In this document: in pieces, positions 41,718 to 51,235 of the stretch
Layout: the number at the start of each line of letters is the position of its first letter
Position numbering within the stretch: the first letter of the stretch is position 1
Assembly: GCF_002975275.1 (NCBI RefSeq)
Contig: NZ_PCOQ01000022.1
Span: 1-64,000 of the forward strand
Direction of reading: 5' to 3'
From: Achromobacter sp. MYb9
Lineage (GTDB): Bacteria > Pseudomonadota > Gammaproteobacteria > Burkholderiales > Burkholderiaceae_B
Length of the DNA stretch: 64,000 bases
Made by a program: the position numbers and the translations under genes
The notes under the pieces: generated by a model
Told to the model about the DNA's origin: nothing
The model's database searches: none
The model's input: the letters and a program-made list of their open reading frames with translations, nothing else

Positions 41718-43403
41718 ATGCTCCCCGAGCAACAAAAACAGCTTATCTCCCTGATTCAGGCCGCCGTTGCGCAGAGCCTTCCCGACGCCCAGGCCAATGT
41801 GCTGCTGGAGCGCCCCAAGGTCGCCGCCCACGGCGACGTCGCCACCAACGTGGCCATGCAGTTGGCCAAGCCCGCCGGCCGCAACCCGCGTGAACTGGCC
41901 CAGGCCATCGTGGACGCGTTGCTGGCCGCGCCGGCCGCGCGCGACCTGGTCGAAAGCGCTGAGATCGCCGGCCCGGGTTTCATCAACCTGCGCGTCACCG
42001 CCGCCGCCCGCCAAGCCGTCATCGGCACCGTGGCCGAGCAGGGCGCAAGCTTTGGCCGCGCGCCCCGCAGCGGCGAGAAAATCCTGGTTGAATTCGTTTC
42101 CGCCAACCCGACCGGCCCGCTGCACGTGGGCCATGCCCGCCAGGCCGCCCTGGGCGACGCCCTGTGCCGCCTGTACGACGCCAGCGGCTGGGACGTGACC
42201 CGCGAGTTCTATTACAACGACGCCGGCAACCAGATCGAAAACCTGGCCATCAGCGTGCAGGCCCGCGCCCGTGGCCTGACGACCGACTCCCCCGAATGGC
42301 CGGCCGACGGCTACAAGGGCGACTACATCGTCGACATCGCGCGCGACTTCCAGGCCGGCAAGACCCTGCAGGCGTCGGACGGCCAGCCCGTTACCGCCAC
42401 CGGCAACATCGACAGCCTGGACGACATCCGCGCCTTCGCCGTGGCCTACCTGCGCCGCGAACAAGACCTGGACTTGCAGGCGTTCGGCCTGAAGTTCGAC
42501 AACTACTACCTGGAAAGCTCGCTGTACACGTCGGGCCGCGTCGAGGCCACCGTCAAGGCACTGGTCGCCGGCGGCCACACCTATGAAGAAGGCGGCGCGC
42601 TGTGGCTGCGCACCACCGAACTTGGCACGGGCGACGACAAAGACCGCGTCATGAGAAAGAGCGAAGGCGGCTACACCTACTTCGTGCCGGACGTGGCTTA
42701 CCACAAGGCCAAATGGGAACGCGGCTTCCACCGCGCCGTGAACATCCAGGGCAGCGACCACCACGGCACCGTGGCCCGCGTGCGCGCCGGCCTGCAAGCG
42801 CTGGAAGAGGGCATCCCGAAGGACTACCCGTCCTACGTGCTGCACAAGATGGTCAAGGTGATGCGCGGCGGCGAAGAGGTCAAGATCTCCAAGCGTGCCG
42901 GCAGCTACGTGACCATGCGCGACCTGATCGACTGGGTGGGCCGCGACGCGGTGCGCTACTTTCTGATCCAGCGCCGCGCCGACACCGAATTCGTATTCGA
43001 CGTGGACCTGGCGCTGTCCAAGAGCGACGAGAACCCCGTCTATTACATCCAGTACGCCCACGCGCGCATCTGCACGATGATCAACAACGCCGGCATGCCG
43101 GCCGCCGACGTGGCCGCCGCCGATGCCTCCCTGCTGACCGCGCCGACCGAATTCGCGCTGATGCAGCGCCTGGCCGAATTCCCTCACGTGGTGGCCCTGG
43201 CCGCCCAGGACCTGTCGCCGCACCACATCGCTTTCTGGCTGCGCGACTGCGCCTCGGATTTCCACGCCTGGTACGCCGCCGAACGCGTGCTGATCGACGA
43301 CGTGGCCCTTAAATTGGCCCGCCTGCGCCTGGCCGCCACGACGCGCCAGGTGCTGGCCAACGGCCTGGAGCTGCTGGGCGTTTCCGCCCCCGAGCGGATG
43401 TAA
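41718..43403 (+). CDS. argS: Arginyl-tRNA synthetase
   Basis: A 561-residue class I aminoacyl-tRNA synthetase that charges tRNA-Arg. The N-terminal additional domain (about 1-90) is followed by [13 protein letters not shown] with the HIGH-type motif HVGH at 136-139, a KISKRAG stretch in the position of KMSKS, and the C-terminal anticodon-binding domain ending [11 protein letters not shown] chose the ATG at 41718 ([10 protein letters not shown]), which matches the family N-terminus; the open frame upstream is not ArgS-like. A SPOR-domain gene follows 9 bp later. Confidence 0.96.
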   Translation: MLPEQQKQLISLIQAAVAQSLPDAQANVLLERPKVAAHGDVATNVAMQLAKPAGRNPRELAQAIVDALLAAPAARDLVESAEIAGPGFINLRVTAAARQAVIGTVAEQGASFGRAPRSGEKILVEFVSANPTGPLHVGHARQAALGDALCRLYDASGWDVTREFYYNDAGNQIENLAISVQARARGLTTDSPEWPADGYKGDYIVDIARDFQAGKTLQASDGQPVTATGNIDSLDDIRAFAVAYLRREQDLDLQAFGLKFDNYYLESSLYTSGRVEATVKALVAGGHTYEEGGALWLRTTELGTGDDKDRVMRKSEGGYTYFVPDVAYHKAKWERGFHRAVNIQGSDHHGTVARVRAGLQALEEGIPKDYPSYVLHKMVKVMRGGEEVKISKRAGSYVTMRDLIDWVGRDAVRYFLIQRRADTEFVFDVDLALSKSDENPVYYIQYAHARICTMINNAGMPAADVAAADASLLTAPTEFALMQRLAEFPHVVALAAQDLSPHHIAFWLRDCASDFHAWYAAERVLIDDVALKLARLRLAATTRQVLANGLELLGVSAPERM

Positions 43404-43412
43404 CATCGGTAC

Positions 43413-44156
43413 ATGGCAACCAAGCGCAAAACTACCCGCCGTTCCTCTGGCGAAAGCGGCAGCACCCTCTACGGGGCGCTCGCCGGCCTGCTCATCGGCC
43501 TGATCGTGGCCGCCGTCGTGGCGTTCTACGTCACCAAGGCGCCGGTGCCCTTCGTGGACCGCGCCAGCCGCCAAGGCGACACGGGCAAGCTGCCCGATCC
43601 CCGCCAGGCGCCGGACCCCAACGCCGGCCTGTACGGCCGCGACGGCGCGGCGGGTGCGCCGCCCACCGGCCCGACCGCCACCGCGCCGGTGCCGCTGCCT
43701 GGCGCGGGCGCCGGCACGGCTGGTACGGCCAAGCCGGACGAAACGCCGTCCAAGCTGGACGACCTGGGCGCGCTGATCGCCACGCTGCCGTCAACCGCCA
43801 AACCGCAGGCATCGTCTTCCGCCCCCGCGCAGGTGGCCGTGGCGCCCACGCAGGCGCCCACGCCGATTTCAAAAGCCGCACCGGCCCCGTCCCCCAAAGC
43901 CGCCACCGCCACCGCGTCGGCGGCAACGGGCACGTACTACCTGCAAGCCGGCGCTTTCCGCGGCGAAAACGATGCGGAATCGCTGAAGGCCCGCATCATC
44001 CTGCTGGGGTTGCCGGTGGCCGTGCAGAAAGCTGAAGTGAACGGCAAGGCGATCAACCGGGTGCGTGTTGGCCCGTTCGCGCGGCTGGACGACATGAACC
44101 GCGCCCGCGGCAGGCTGGGCGAGAACAAGATTGAAACCGCCGTGGTGCGCCAATAA
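43413..44156 (+). CDS. SPOR-domain cell-division-like protein
   Basis: A 247-residue bitopic membrane protein. A short basic cytoplasmic start (KRKTTRRSS) leads into one transmembrane helix (about 20-42, YGALAGLLIGLIVAAVVAFYV), a long Pro/Ala/Gly-rich periplasmic linker (about 50-165), and a C-terminal SPOR domain (about 170-247: TYYLQAGAFRGENDAESLKA) that binds denuded septal peptidoglycan. The layout is that of FtsN, and argS-ftsN adjacency is known in related bacteria, so an FtsN role is likely but unproven. Confidence 0.85.
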   Translation: MATKRKTTRRSSGESGSTLYGALAGLLIGLIVAAVVAFYVTKAPVPFVDRASRQGDTGKLPDPRQAPDPNAGLYGRDGAAGAPPTGPTATAPVPLPGAGAGTAGTAKPDETPSKLDDLGALIATLPSTAKPQASSSAPAQVAVAPTQAPTPISKAAPAPSPKAATATASAATGTYYLQAGAFRGENDAESLKARIILLGLPVAVQKAEVNGKAINRVRVGPFARLDDMNRARGRLGENKIETAVVRQ

Positions 44157-44246
44157 GGCGCGGCCGCCGCCCGCTTTGCACACTTGGTATTGAACTTATC
44201 CGGCCCCGGGCCTGTCTGTCACTTTTTACCCAGGAACCTCTCATCC

Positions 44247-44879
44247 ATGTTGTCCACCAAGATTATCCGCATCATGGCCGCGGCCGCGCTGACCGCCACG
44301 GCGTTCTTCAGCCAGGCAAGCCACGCTCAAGGCACGCCGGCCTATGTGTCGATCAACCCGCCGCTGCCGTCGGACACCCCGGGCAAAGTGGAAGTGCTGG
44401 AGTTCTTTGCCTACACCTGCCCGCATTGCGCCGCCATGGAACCCATGGTTGAAGACTGGGTCAAGACCGCGCCGTCGGACGTCGTGCTCAAGCAAGTGCC
44501 GATCGCCTTCAACGCCGGCATGAAGCCGCTGCAGCAGGTGTACTACACGTTCCTGGCCCTGGACCGCCCGGACCTGCACGCCAAGTTCTTCACCGCCATC
44601 CACGGCGAGCACAAGCGCCTGTTCGACAAGAAGGCCATGGGCGAGTGGGTCGCATCCCAAGGCGTGGACCGCGCCAAGTTCGACTCGATCTTCGATTCGT
44701 TCAGCGTGCAAACCCAGGTGCAGCGCGCCAACCAGCTGGCCGAGGCCTACCGCATCGACGGCACGCCCTCGTTCGCCGTGGGCGGCAAGTTCATGACCTC
44801 GCCGGTCATGGCGGGCAACAGCTACGAAGGCGCCCTGAAGGAAGTCAACCAACTGATCCCGATGGCGCGCAACAAGTAA
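44247..44879 (+). CDS. dsbA: Thiol:disulfide interchange protein
   Basis: A 210-residue periplasmic oxidase that introduces disulfides. The signal peptide (about 1-28, [18 protein letters not shown]) is followed by a thioredoxin fold with active site CPHC (Cys58-Cys61) and a cis-Pro loop in [10 protein letters not shown]. The start at 44247 ([10 protein letters not shown]) fits the signal; an upstream in-frame start would add a non-signal leader. It is 90 bp after the SPOR gene and followed by a strong terminator. The Cys-rich small secreted protein elsewhere in the window could be a client. Confidence 0.94.
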   Translation: MLSTKIIRIMAAAALTATAFFSQASHAQGTPAYVSINPPLPSDTPGKVEVLEFFAYTCPHCAAMEPMVEDWVKTAPSDVVLKQVPIAFNAGMKPLQQVYYTFLALDRPDLHAKFFTAIHGEHKRLFDKKAMGEWVASQGVDRAKFDSIFDSFSVQTQVQRANQLAEAYRIDGTPSFAVGGKFMTSPVMAGNSYEGALKEVNQLIPMARNK

Positions 44880-44900
44880 TCCGCGCCCGCGATTCACGGC

Positions 44901-44937
44901 AAAGCGCCCCGGCCATCAGGCCGGGGCGCTTTCTTTT
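44901..44937 (+). terminator. Terminator after dsbA
   Basis: A perfect 14-bp stem, AAAGCGCCCCGGCC and GGCCGGGGCGCTTT, around an ATCA loop, followed by CTTTTT. Confidence 0.93.
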
Positions 44938-45037
44938 TGGAGAAGATGTTTCAGCAGCGCCCGGCCCTTGAACGCCGGCGCTACACTTTCGCCACAAAAA
45001 TTCGCCGCAACGACGGCATCAAACGGGTGGAAGACAA

Positions 45038-46255
45038 ATGAGACAGCAATCCCTGCGCAACCGCGCGGCATTGGGCGTTGGCCTGTGCCTGGCGTTCGGC
45101 GCGCTTGCCGCGCACGCCAGCACGGCCGACGGCGTGAAGATCGGCGTTCTGACGGACATGGCGGGCGTTACCGCTGACGCCACGGGCAAGGGGTCGGTGG
45201 AAGCCGCCCGCCTGGCCATCGAGGAAATGGGAGGCGCGGTGCTGGGCAAGCCCATTTCACTGGTGTCGGGCGACCACCAGCATCGCCCCGACATCGGCAG
45301 CGGCATGGTCCGCAAGTGGTACGACACCGACGGCGTGGACGTCGTGGTGGACGTGCCCAATTCGTCCGTCGCGCTGGCCGTGCAGGGCATTGCGCGCGAA
45401 AAGAAGAAGCTGGTGCTGTTCTCCAGCCCCGGCACCACCGCGCTGTCGCAGGCGCAATGCTCGCCCTATGGCGTGCAATGGACCTACACCACCTATGCGC
45501 TGTCGCGCGGCACCGCCACTGCGGTCGTCAACGAAGGCAACAAGCGCTGGTTCATCCTGGCGTCCGACTACGCGTTCGGCAAACAGTTGGCCGCGGACAC
45601 CGAAAGCGTCGTCAAAGCCAATGGCGGCGAAGTGGTGGGCACCGTGTTCCACCCGCTGAACGCCTCCGACTTCGCGTCCTTCCTGCTCCAGGCGCAGGGC
45701 ACCAAGGCGCAGATCATCGCCATCGCGAACGCCGGCGGCGACACCATTTCCGCCATCAAGCAAGCCGCGGAATTCGGCATCGGCGGCGCGCAGCAGCTGG
45801 CCGCCATGCTGCTGCTGATCACCGACGTGCACAGCCTGGGCCTGCAGGCGGCGCAGAAGACCTATCTGACCGTGCCCGCGTATTGGGACATGAACGACGG
45901 CACGCGCGCCTTCACCAAGAAATTCGAAGCGCGCGTCGGCCGCCCGCCCACTTTCCTGCAAGCGGGCGTCTACAGTTCGGTGCGCCACTACCTGCAGGCG
46001 GTGAAGGCCGCTGGCACGGCGGATTCGGACGCCGTGATGGCGAAGATGAAGGCGCTGCCCATCGACGACCCGTTCAGCCTGAATGCGCGCATCCGCGAAG
46101 ACGGCCTGGTGGTGCGCGACATGATGCTGGCGCAGGTGAAGACGCCCGCGCAGTCCAAAGCGCCCTGGGACTACTACAACATCGTGCGCACGATCCCCGG
46201 CGATACGCTGGCCTGGCCGCTATCGGAAAGCCAATGCCCGCTGGTCAAGAAATGA
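45038..46255 (+). CDS. LivK-like ABC transporter substrate-binding protein
   Basis: A 405-residue periplasmic receptor of the branched-chain amino-acid/amide type (Peripla_BP_6). The signal peptide ends near residue 27 (LAAHASTADG), followed by VKIGVLTDMAGVTADATGKGSVEAARLAIEE-like family sequence and WFILASDYAFGKQL. No permease (LivH/LivM) or ATPase gene is adjacent, so it is an orphan receptor that must use a transporter encoded elsewhere. It is coupled by an ATGA overlap to an alpha/beta hydrolase, suggesting an ester or amide ligand rather than an amino acid. Confidence 0.88.
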   Translation: MRQQSLRNRAALGVGLCLAFGALAAHASTADGVKIGVLTDMAGVTADATGKGSVEAARLAIEEMGGAVLGKPISLVSGDHQHRPDIGSGMVRKWYDTDGVDVVVDVPNSSVALAVQGIAREKKKLVLFSSPGTTALSQAQCSPYGVQWTYTTYALSRGTATAVVNEGNKRWFILASDYAFGKQLAADTESVVKANGGEVVGTVFHPLNASDFASFLLQAQGTKAQIIAIANAGGDTISAIKQAAEFGIGGAQQLAAMLLLITDVHSLGLQAAQKTYLTVPAYWDMNDGTRAFTKKFEARVGRPPTFLQAGVYSSVRHYLQAVKAAGTADSDAVMAKMKALPIDDPFSLNARIREDGLVVRDMMLAQVKTPAQSKAPWDYYNIVRTIPGDTLAWPLSESQCPLVKK

Positions 46256-47223
46256 ACCCGGCCGGCGCGACGTCGGCCCCGGCGCCGGTTGCGCTGGCGG
46301 ATTTCGGCAGCTTCTACGCGGGCGGCAAGCCCGTGCGCGTGGCCGGCCTGCCGCAGCGCGACATCGCTTTCACGCAAAGCGCGTCGCTGGCGTACGACCC
46401 CAATGGCCTGTACCACTTCGAGCAGGCCTACGTGCAGTATTTCATCCCGGCCCGGTTGTCCCATCCGCTGCCGGTGGTGCTGCTGCACGGCGGCGGCATG
46501 ACGGGCGCCATGTGGGAACAGACGCCGGATGGCCGGCCGGGGTGGATGCAGCATTTCCTGCGCCAGGGCCACGCGGTGTATGTGGTGGACAACGTCGAAC
46601 GCGGCCGCGCCGGCTGGGCACCGTTCCAGCAGGTCTGGCCCGAGCCGCCCATCATCCGCAATGCGGAGGAAAGCTGGTCGCTGTTCCGCTTCGGGCGCGC
46701 CGAAGATTTCGAGGCGCGGCGCGCATTCGACGGGCAGCGCTTTCCCGTCGGCGCGTTCGACGACTTCATCCGCCACGCGGTACCGCGCTGGCTGGGCAAC
46801 AACGACGCGGCCTTGCGCGGATTCTGCGCCGTGCTGGACCGCGTGGGCCCCTGCCTGGTGCTGGCGCACAGCCATGGCGGCGAAGTGGCCTACCGGGCCC
46901 TGCATGCGCGGCCGGACCTGGTGCGCGGCGTGATCGGCATCGAACCGTCGGGTTTCTCCAGCGACGTCGTGGCCGCCGCGGTGGCGGAAAAGCCCTTCCT
47001 GTTCGTCTATGGCGACTATCTGGACGCCACGCCGCTGTGGCAGCGCCTGTGCGCCGCCGGCCAGGATTATGCGGAGGCGCTGGCGCGGCATGGCGCACGG
47101 GTGGACGTGTGGCGGCTGGCGGACCAGGGCGTTGCAGGCAACTCCCACATGCCGATGATGGACGACAACAGCGACGACATCGCCGGACGCATCGGCGCCT
47201 GGATCCGCAGCGCGGCGGTGTGA
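46252..47223 (+). CDS. Alpha/beta hydrolase (esterase-like)
   Basis: A 323-residue alpha/beta-fold hydrolase. The oxyanion segment VVLLHGGGMTG (about 75-85) is followed by the nucleophile elbow LAHSHGG with Ser207 (AxSxG rather than GxSxG), and the catalytic His is probably in GNSHMPMMD (about 300). No signal peptide is seen, so it acts in the cytoplasm unless exported by another route. Its ATG overlaps the receptor stop (ATGA), meaning both are made from one message and may act on the same ester. The substrate is unknown. Confidence 0.85.
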   Translation: MNPAGATSAPAPVALADFGSFYAGGKPVRVAGLPQRDIAFTQSASLAYDPNGLYHFEQAYVQYFIPARLSHPLPVVLLHGGGMTGAMWEQTPDGRPGWMQHFLRQGHAVYVVDNVERGRAGWAPFQQVWPEPPIIRNAEESWSLFRFGRAEDFEARRAFDGQRFPVGAFDDFIRHAVPRWLGNNDAALRGFCAVLDRVGPCLVLAHSHGGEVAYRALHARPDLVRGVIGIEPSGFSSDVVAAAVAEKPFLFVYGDYLDATPLWQRLCAAGQDYAEALARHGARVDVWRLADQGVAGNSHMPMMDDNSDDIAGRIGAWIRSAAV

Positions 47224-47282
47224 AGGCGCAGGGCGCGGCGCGCCGATGGCGCCATGCCCTGCCGGCTGCGCGGGCTGCGGCG

Positions 47283-48476
47283 TTACTCGCGTACCGCCGC
47301 GGCCTTTTCCAACGCCTGGGTCAGGTCGGCGATGATGTCTTCCGGCGATTCCAGGCCGATGTGCAGACGGACGACCGCGTTGTCGCCATCGCCCCAATAG
47401 CGGTGTTTGGACAGATCATTGGGCGACACAAGCTGCACCAGGCTTTCGTAGCCGCCCCAGGAAAAGCCGATGCCGAAGAGCGTCAACGCATCCACGAAGG
47501 CGCGCGCGGCCGCGGGCGACAGGCGCAGTTCCACGGACAGCATGCCGTTGGATCCCGTGCAGTCGCGCTGCCACAACGCATGCCCCGGGTCCGCTGGCCA
47601 GGCCGGGTGGAACAGGCGCACGGTTTCGGGGCGGTTCTTGAAAAATTCGCACACCTGCAACGCATGACGCGCGTGCTGGGCCATGCGGATGGGCATGGTG
47701 CGCACGCCGCGCAGCGCCAGCCAGGCGTCATCGGCGCTGATGGAATAGCCCATCGCGTACTGCGTGCGGTTCAGCTTCCTGGCGATGGCTTCATCGTTGG
47801 TGACCACGGCCCCCAGCATCAGGTCGGAGTGGCCCCCCACGTACTTGGTGCCCGCGATCACCGACACCTGCGCGCCCAGCGTCAGCGGACGGTAGATGTA
47901 GCCCGACCCCCAGGTGTTATCGGTGGCCAGCACCAGCCCGTGATCCTTCGCGAACGCGGCCATCGCGCCCATGTCCAGCATTTCGAACAGCAGCGAACCG
48001 GGCGACTCCACATACAGCAGCTTCGTGTTCGGCTGCACCAGCGCGTCCAGGTCGTCGCCGGCCGCGAAATACGTGATGTCGATATTCATGCGCTTGAGCA
48101 CGGCATCGTCCAATTCGCGCATCGGGCCATACACGCAGTCGGAGATCAGCGCGTGGTCGCCCGCCGAGCACAACGCCATCATGACCATCGTCATCGCCGA
48201 CAGCCCCGACGACGCCAGATAGCAATGCGTGCCGCCTTCCAGCTGGGTGAACACTTCTTCCAGCGCGGCATGCGTGTCCATGCCCATGCGGCCATAGGTG
48301 GTGGCGCGGCCGCCGGCCGCTTTGGTGCGTTGCGCCAGTTCCAGCGCGGCCAGGTTTTCGAAGCGGACCGTGCTGGCGCGCATGGGCGGCAGCGGCACCG
48401 GCGCCGTGCCGGTTTCGGGGTGGAACGGGGCGGTGCCCGCGTGCTGCAAAACCGTATCGATGTGTTTGGTGGTCAT
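47283..48476 (-). CDS. metC: Cystathionine beta-lyase-like PLP enzyme
   Basis: A 397-residue Cys/Met-metabolism PLP enzyme. Tyr61 (TTYGRMG), the PLP-binding ATDNTWGSGY region and the Schiff-base Lys211 (AGTKYVGGHSD) are in the order of MetC-type lyases, which cleave cystathionine to homocysteine. Other family members (gamma-synthase, methionine gamma-lyase) are possible. I use the ATG at 48476; a TTG two codons upstream is an alternative. An 11-base direct repeat, GAATGAACAGG, lies upstream of the start. Confidence 0.85.
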   Translation of the reverse strand: MTTKHIDTVLQHAGTAPFHPETGTAPVPLPPMRASTVRFENLAALELAQRTKAAGGRATTYGRMGMDTHAALEEVFTQLEGGTHCYLASSGLSAMTMVMMALCSAGDHALISDCVYGPMRELDDAVLKRMNIDITYFAAGDDLDALVQPNTKLLYVESPGSLLFEMLDMGAMAAFAKDHGLVLATDNTWGSGYIYRPLTLGAQVSVIAGTKYVGGHSDLMLGAVVTNDEAIARKLNRTQYAMGYSISADDAWLALRGVRTMPIRMAQHARHALQVCEFFKNRPETVRLFHPAWPADPGHALWQRDCTGSNGMLSVELRLSPAAARAFVDALTLFGIGFSWGGYESLVQLVSPNDLSKHRYWGDGDNAVVRLHIGLESPEDIIADLTQALEKAAAVRE

Positions 48477-48494
48477 CTTCAAGGGACTGCTTAA

Positions 48495-48520
48495 GAATGA
48501 ACAGGGCCGGAATGAACAGG
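48495..48520. repeat. Direct repeat upstream of metC-like gene
   Basis: GAATGAACAGG occurs at 48495-48505 and again at 48510-48520, 15 bp apart start to start. It could be paired regulator half-sites for the lyase gene; chance is not excluded. Confidence 0.45.
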
Positions 48521-48572
48521 CTGGATCAAGGGCGGACAGGGTGAACCATATCAGGCGCGCGGCCCGCTGTCC

Positions 48573-49307
48573 CTATGCCGTGACCCACGCCACGGTGTCC
48601 GACAGGCCGGCACGGTGGGTGCGGTAGCTGTTGGCGGGATGCGTGACGTCGGCGTAGCCGAAGGAAATGCCGCAGACGACGCGACGGCCCGGGTCGATGC
48701 CCAGCACGTCGCGCAACACCTCGGGGTACATCGCCAGCGAGGCCTGCGCCACGGTCGCGACGCCGTTGGCCTGGGCCGCCAGCAGGAAATTCGCCACGTA
48801 GCCGCCGCAGTCCATCGCGCCGTATTCACCCAGCGCCTCGTCGGTGGTGATGATGGCCACGTGCGGCGCGTCGAACAATTGGAAGTTGCGCATTTCCTGG
48901 CGGCGGTAGGCCTCGCGGTCGCCGCGTTCCACGCCCACCGCGCCATACAGCTGGAAGCCCGATTCGCGGCGACGCGCCAGATACTCGCCGCGATACTCGC
49001 GGGGGAAGGGAAAGTCGGGCGTGAAGCCGGGGGTGACCGCCGCTTGTTCCGCCCGCGCTTGCAGCGCCGCGCGCAGACGTTCGGTGCCCGCGCCTTCGGT
49101 GATCGCCACTTGCCAGGGCTGGCAGTTGCACCAGGACGCCGTGCGCTGCGCCAGGGTCAGGATGCGTTCGATCGTGGGGCGGGGCACCGGCGCGGGCAGA
49201 AAAGCCCGGCAACTGTGCCGGACTCGCAGCCACGCTTCCAGCGCGGCGTCGGGACGGGCGTCATTGTCGTCGCGGGCTTGCGACTCCTGCGGGGCGTTAG
49301 CGGTCAT
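48573..49307 (-). CDS. Nitroreductase family protein
   Basis: A 244-residue FMN-dependent nitroreductase-like oxidoreductase. The RHSCRAFLPAPVP motif near residue 30 and ASWCNCQPWQVAI (about 57-69) are the FMN-binding hallmarks of the NfsB/NfnB fold. MDCGGYVANFLLAAQANGVATV and the C-terminal VVCGISFGYAD complete the domain. The ATG at 49307-49305 is chosen. It likely reduces quinones or nitroaromatics with NAD(P)H. It lies about 100 bp upstream of the metC-like gene on the same strand. Confidence 0.87.
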   Translation of the reverse strand: MTANAPQESQARDDNDARPDAALEAWLRVRHSCRAFLPAPVPRPTIERILTLAQRTASWCNCQPWQVAITEGAGTERLRAALQARAEQAAVTPGFTPDFPFPREYRGEYLARRRESGFQLYGAVGVERGDREAYRRQEMRNFQLFDAPHVAIITTDEALGEYGAMDCGGYVANFLLAAQANGVATVAQASLAMYPEVLRDVLGIDPGRRVVCGISFGYADVTHPANSYRTHRAGLSDTVAWVTA

Positions 49308-49408
49308 GGGGCGTCTGTCTCCGGTTGTCGGCACGCAAGGCCGGTGGATTTTGCCCTTATGATGCCATTCTCCGGCTGACCGGAGCCTTCCCGTTCCAGG
49401 CGAGACCC

Positions 49409-50035
49409 ATGCTGCCCTTCGATACCCTGATCGCGTTTTTCGGCATTGCCGTCCTGCTGGCCCTGACGCCCGGACCCGACAACCTGTTCGTGCTGATGCA
49501 GTCGGCCATCTGGGGACGCAAGGCGGGCATGCTGGTGGTGCTGGGGCTATGCACCGGCCTGCTGGGCCACACCGCCGCCGTCGCGTTCGGGCTGGCGGCG
49601 GTGTTCGCCGCGTCGCCCATGGCGTTCACGGTGCTGAAACTGGCGGGCGCCGCCTACCTGGCGTATCTGGCATGGCAGATCCTGCGTGCGCCGGTGGAAT
49701 CGGAAGCCGGCAAACCGCCCGAAGCGCGCAAGCCCGGCGCGCTGTATCGCCGCGGCATCGTGATGAACCTGACCAACCCGAAGGTGCTGCTGTTCTTCTT
49801 CGCCTTCCTGCCGCAGTTCACCTCGCCGGCGCTGGGCCCGGTCGGCATCCAGACCTTGCAGCTGGGCGCCGTGTTCATGGTGTCGACCTTGCTGGTGTTC
49901 GGCGCCATCGCGTTCTTCTCGGGCGCGTTCGGCGAATTGCTGCAGCGTTCGGTGACGGCCAAGCGCTGGTTGAACCGCATCGCCGCCCTGGTCTTCGTGG
50001 GCCTGGCCGTGCGCCTGGCGACCGCGACGCGGTAA
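49409..50035 (+). CDS. LysE/RhtB family amino-acid exporter
   Basis: A 208-residue inner-membrane exporter with about six helices. The family start DTLIAFFGIAVLLALTPGPDNLFVL and the central RRGIVMNLTNPKVLLFFFAFLPQF are clear. The ATG at 49409 (MLPFDTLIAFF) is chosen because the membrane domain begins there. It is divergent from the nitroreductase gene. It is only distantly similar to the LysE protein near 22 kb, so substrates may differ. Confidence 0.9.
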   Translation: MLPFDTLIAFFGIAVLLALTPGPDNLFVLMQSAIWGRKAGMLVVLGLCTGLLGHTAAVAFGLAAVFAASPMAFTVLKLAGAAYLAYLAWQILRAPVESEAGKPPEARKPGALYRRGIVMNLTNPKVLLFFFAFLPQFTSPALGPVGIQTLQLGAVFMVSTLLVFGAIAFFSGAFGELLQRSVTAKRWLNRIAALVFVGLAVRLATATR

Positions 50036-50094
50036 AAGGGGTCGCGGGGTCGCGGGGTTGCCCGCGCGTCGCGCAACCCGCCCCCGGTTTCCGA

Positions 50095-51162
50095 TCAAAC
50101 CGCCGTGAAGCGCACGATGCCGTCAGCGCCGGTGGCGCGCTTGAGCTTGCCTTCGAAATAAAGCGCGTGCAGGTGCGCCAGCGCCTCGCCCATGGCGAAC
50201 GTCAGCTGGTGCAGGTCCAGCTTGCGCTTGAACAACACGGGCACGATGTCGGAAGTGGACTGCGGCTGCGCGGCACACGCCTCCAGCACTTCCGCCAGAC
50301 GGTCACGGTGATGCTCGTGCTGCTGCGCGATGCGCTCGTGCAGGCCGGTGAAGGGACGACCATGCGAGGGCAGCACCAGGGTGTCGTCCGGCAGGCCGTC
50401 ATAACCGTCCAGCGAACGCAGGTACAGGGGCAGCGGGTTGGCGTCGGGTTCGTAGTCGAACACGCTGACGTTGGTGGAGATGCGCGGCAGCACCATGTCG
50501 CCCGAAATCAGCACGTTCAGGCCGGGCGAGTGCAGGGACGCGTGCTCCGGCGCATGGCCATAGCCCACGATCACGCGCCAGTCGCGGCCGCCGATGCGGA
50601 CCTGGTCGCCGTGCATGATGCGCGTGTAGCGCGAAGGCACGGCGGGCACAAGGTTGGGGAAGTAGTTGGCGCGCTGGCGGATCTGCGCTTGCGCCTCCGG
50701 GTCGGTCAGCCCGTGGCGGGCAAAGTGATCGACGGCCGACTGGCCGCCAGGGCCGGCGCCGGCCTCGTTTCTGCGCGAAGACCACAGCGACGCAACCATG
50801 AAGTCCGTCATCGTCATCCACAGCCGCGCGTCCCAGCGTTCGCACAACCAGTGGGCCAGGCCGATATGGTCGGGGTGCATGTGCGTGACCAGCACGCGCA
50901 ACACGGGCAGCCCCTCCAGTTCATTCTTGAAGACGTCTTCCCACAGCGCCTTGACCTCGTCGCGCGAGATGCCACAGTCGACGATGGTCCAGCCGTCGCG
51001 GCCGTCGATGTTGTCGCGCAACAGCCAGAGGTTGATATGATCCAGCGCGAACGGCAGCGGCATCCGAATCCATTTGACCCCCTCCGCCACGATGTGCGCC
51101 CGGCCGGCTTCGGGCTGGAAGTCTGCCCAGGGATAGTTCAGTTTCTGTTCGTTGGGGTTCAT
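50095..51162 (-). CDS. MBL-fold metallo-hydrolase
   Basis: A 355-residue metallo-beta-lactamase-fold hydrolase. The metal motif THMHPDH (His94, His96, Asp98, His99) is followed by further ligands near VIVGYGHAPEHASLHSP and ISGDMV. A C-terminal winged-helix-like extension (about 285-355) resembles the LACTB2 type. GAGAGGCA precedes the ATG. It is divergent from liuR, and the shared gap carries two palindromes of the LiuR type, so it is probably controlled by LiuR. A thioesterase or acyl-CoA-related hydrolase role would fit, but is inference. Confidence 0.87.
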   Translation of the reverse strand: MNPNEQKLNYPWADFQPEAGRAHIVAEGVKWIRMPLPFALDHINLWLLRDNIDGRDGWTIVDCGISRDEVKALWEDVFKNELEGLPVLRVLVTHMHPDHIGLAHWLCERWDARLWMTMTDFMVASLWSSRRNEAGAGPGGQSAVDHFARHGLTDPEAQAQIRQRANYFPNLVPAVPSRYTRIMHGDQVRIGGRDWRVIVGYGHAPEHASLHSPGLNVLISGDMVLPRISTNVSVFDYEPDANPLPLYLRSLDGYDGLPDDTLVLPSHGRPFTGLHERIAQQHEHHRDRLAEVLEACAAQPQSTSDIVPVLFKRKLDLHQLTFAMGEALAHLHALYFEGKLKRATGADGIVRFTAV

Positions 51163-51178
51163 TGCCTCTCGCTCCACG

Positions 51179-51196
51179 CTTGACGTTGACGTCAAG
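51179..51196. promoter_or_regulatory. LiuR-type palindrome, site 1
   Basis: CTTGACGT-TG-ACGTCAAG, a perfect 8+2+8 palindrome 17 bp upstream of the MBL-fold gene start. The core TTNACGT-NN-ACGTNAA is shared with site 2 and with the site before liuA. Confidence 0.7.
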
Positions 51197-51205
51197 TCAT
51201 CATAA

Positions 51206-51221
51206 TTTACGTTTACGTAAA
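51206..51221. promoter_or_regulatory. LiuR-type palindrome, site 2
   Basis: TTTACGT-TT-ACGTAAA, a perfect 7+2+7 palindrome 14 bp upstream of the liuR ATG. An identical 16-mer is present upstream of liuA at 54331-54346. Confidence 0.8.
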
Positions 51222-51235
51222 CTGCCACACGCCGC

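Noticed and set aside
41631..43574. 647-codon minus-strand open frame across argS
   Set aside because: Shadow of argS; no recognisable domain and no ribosome site.
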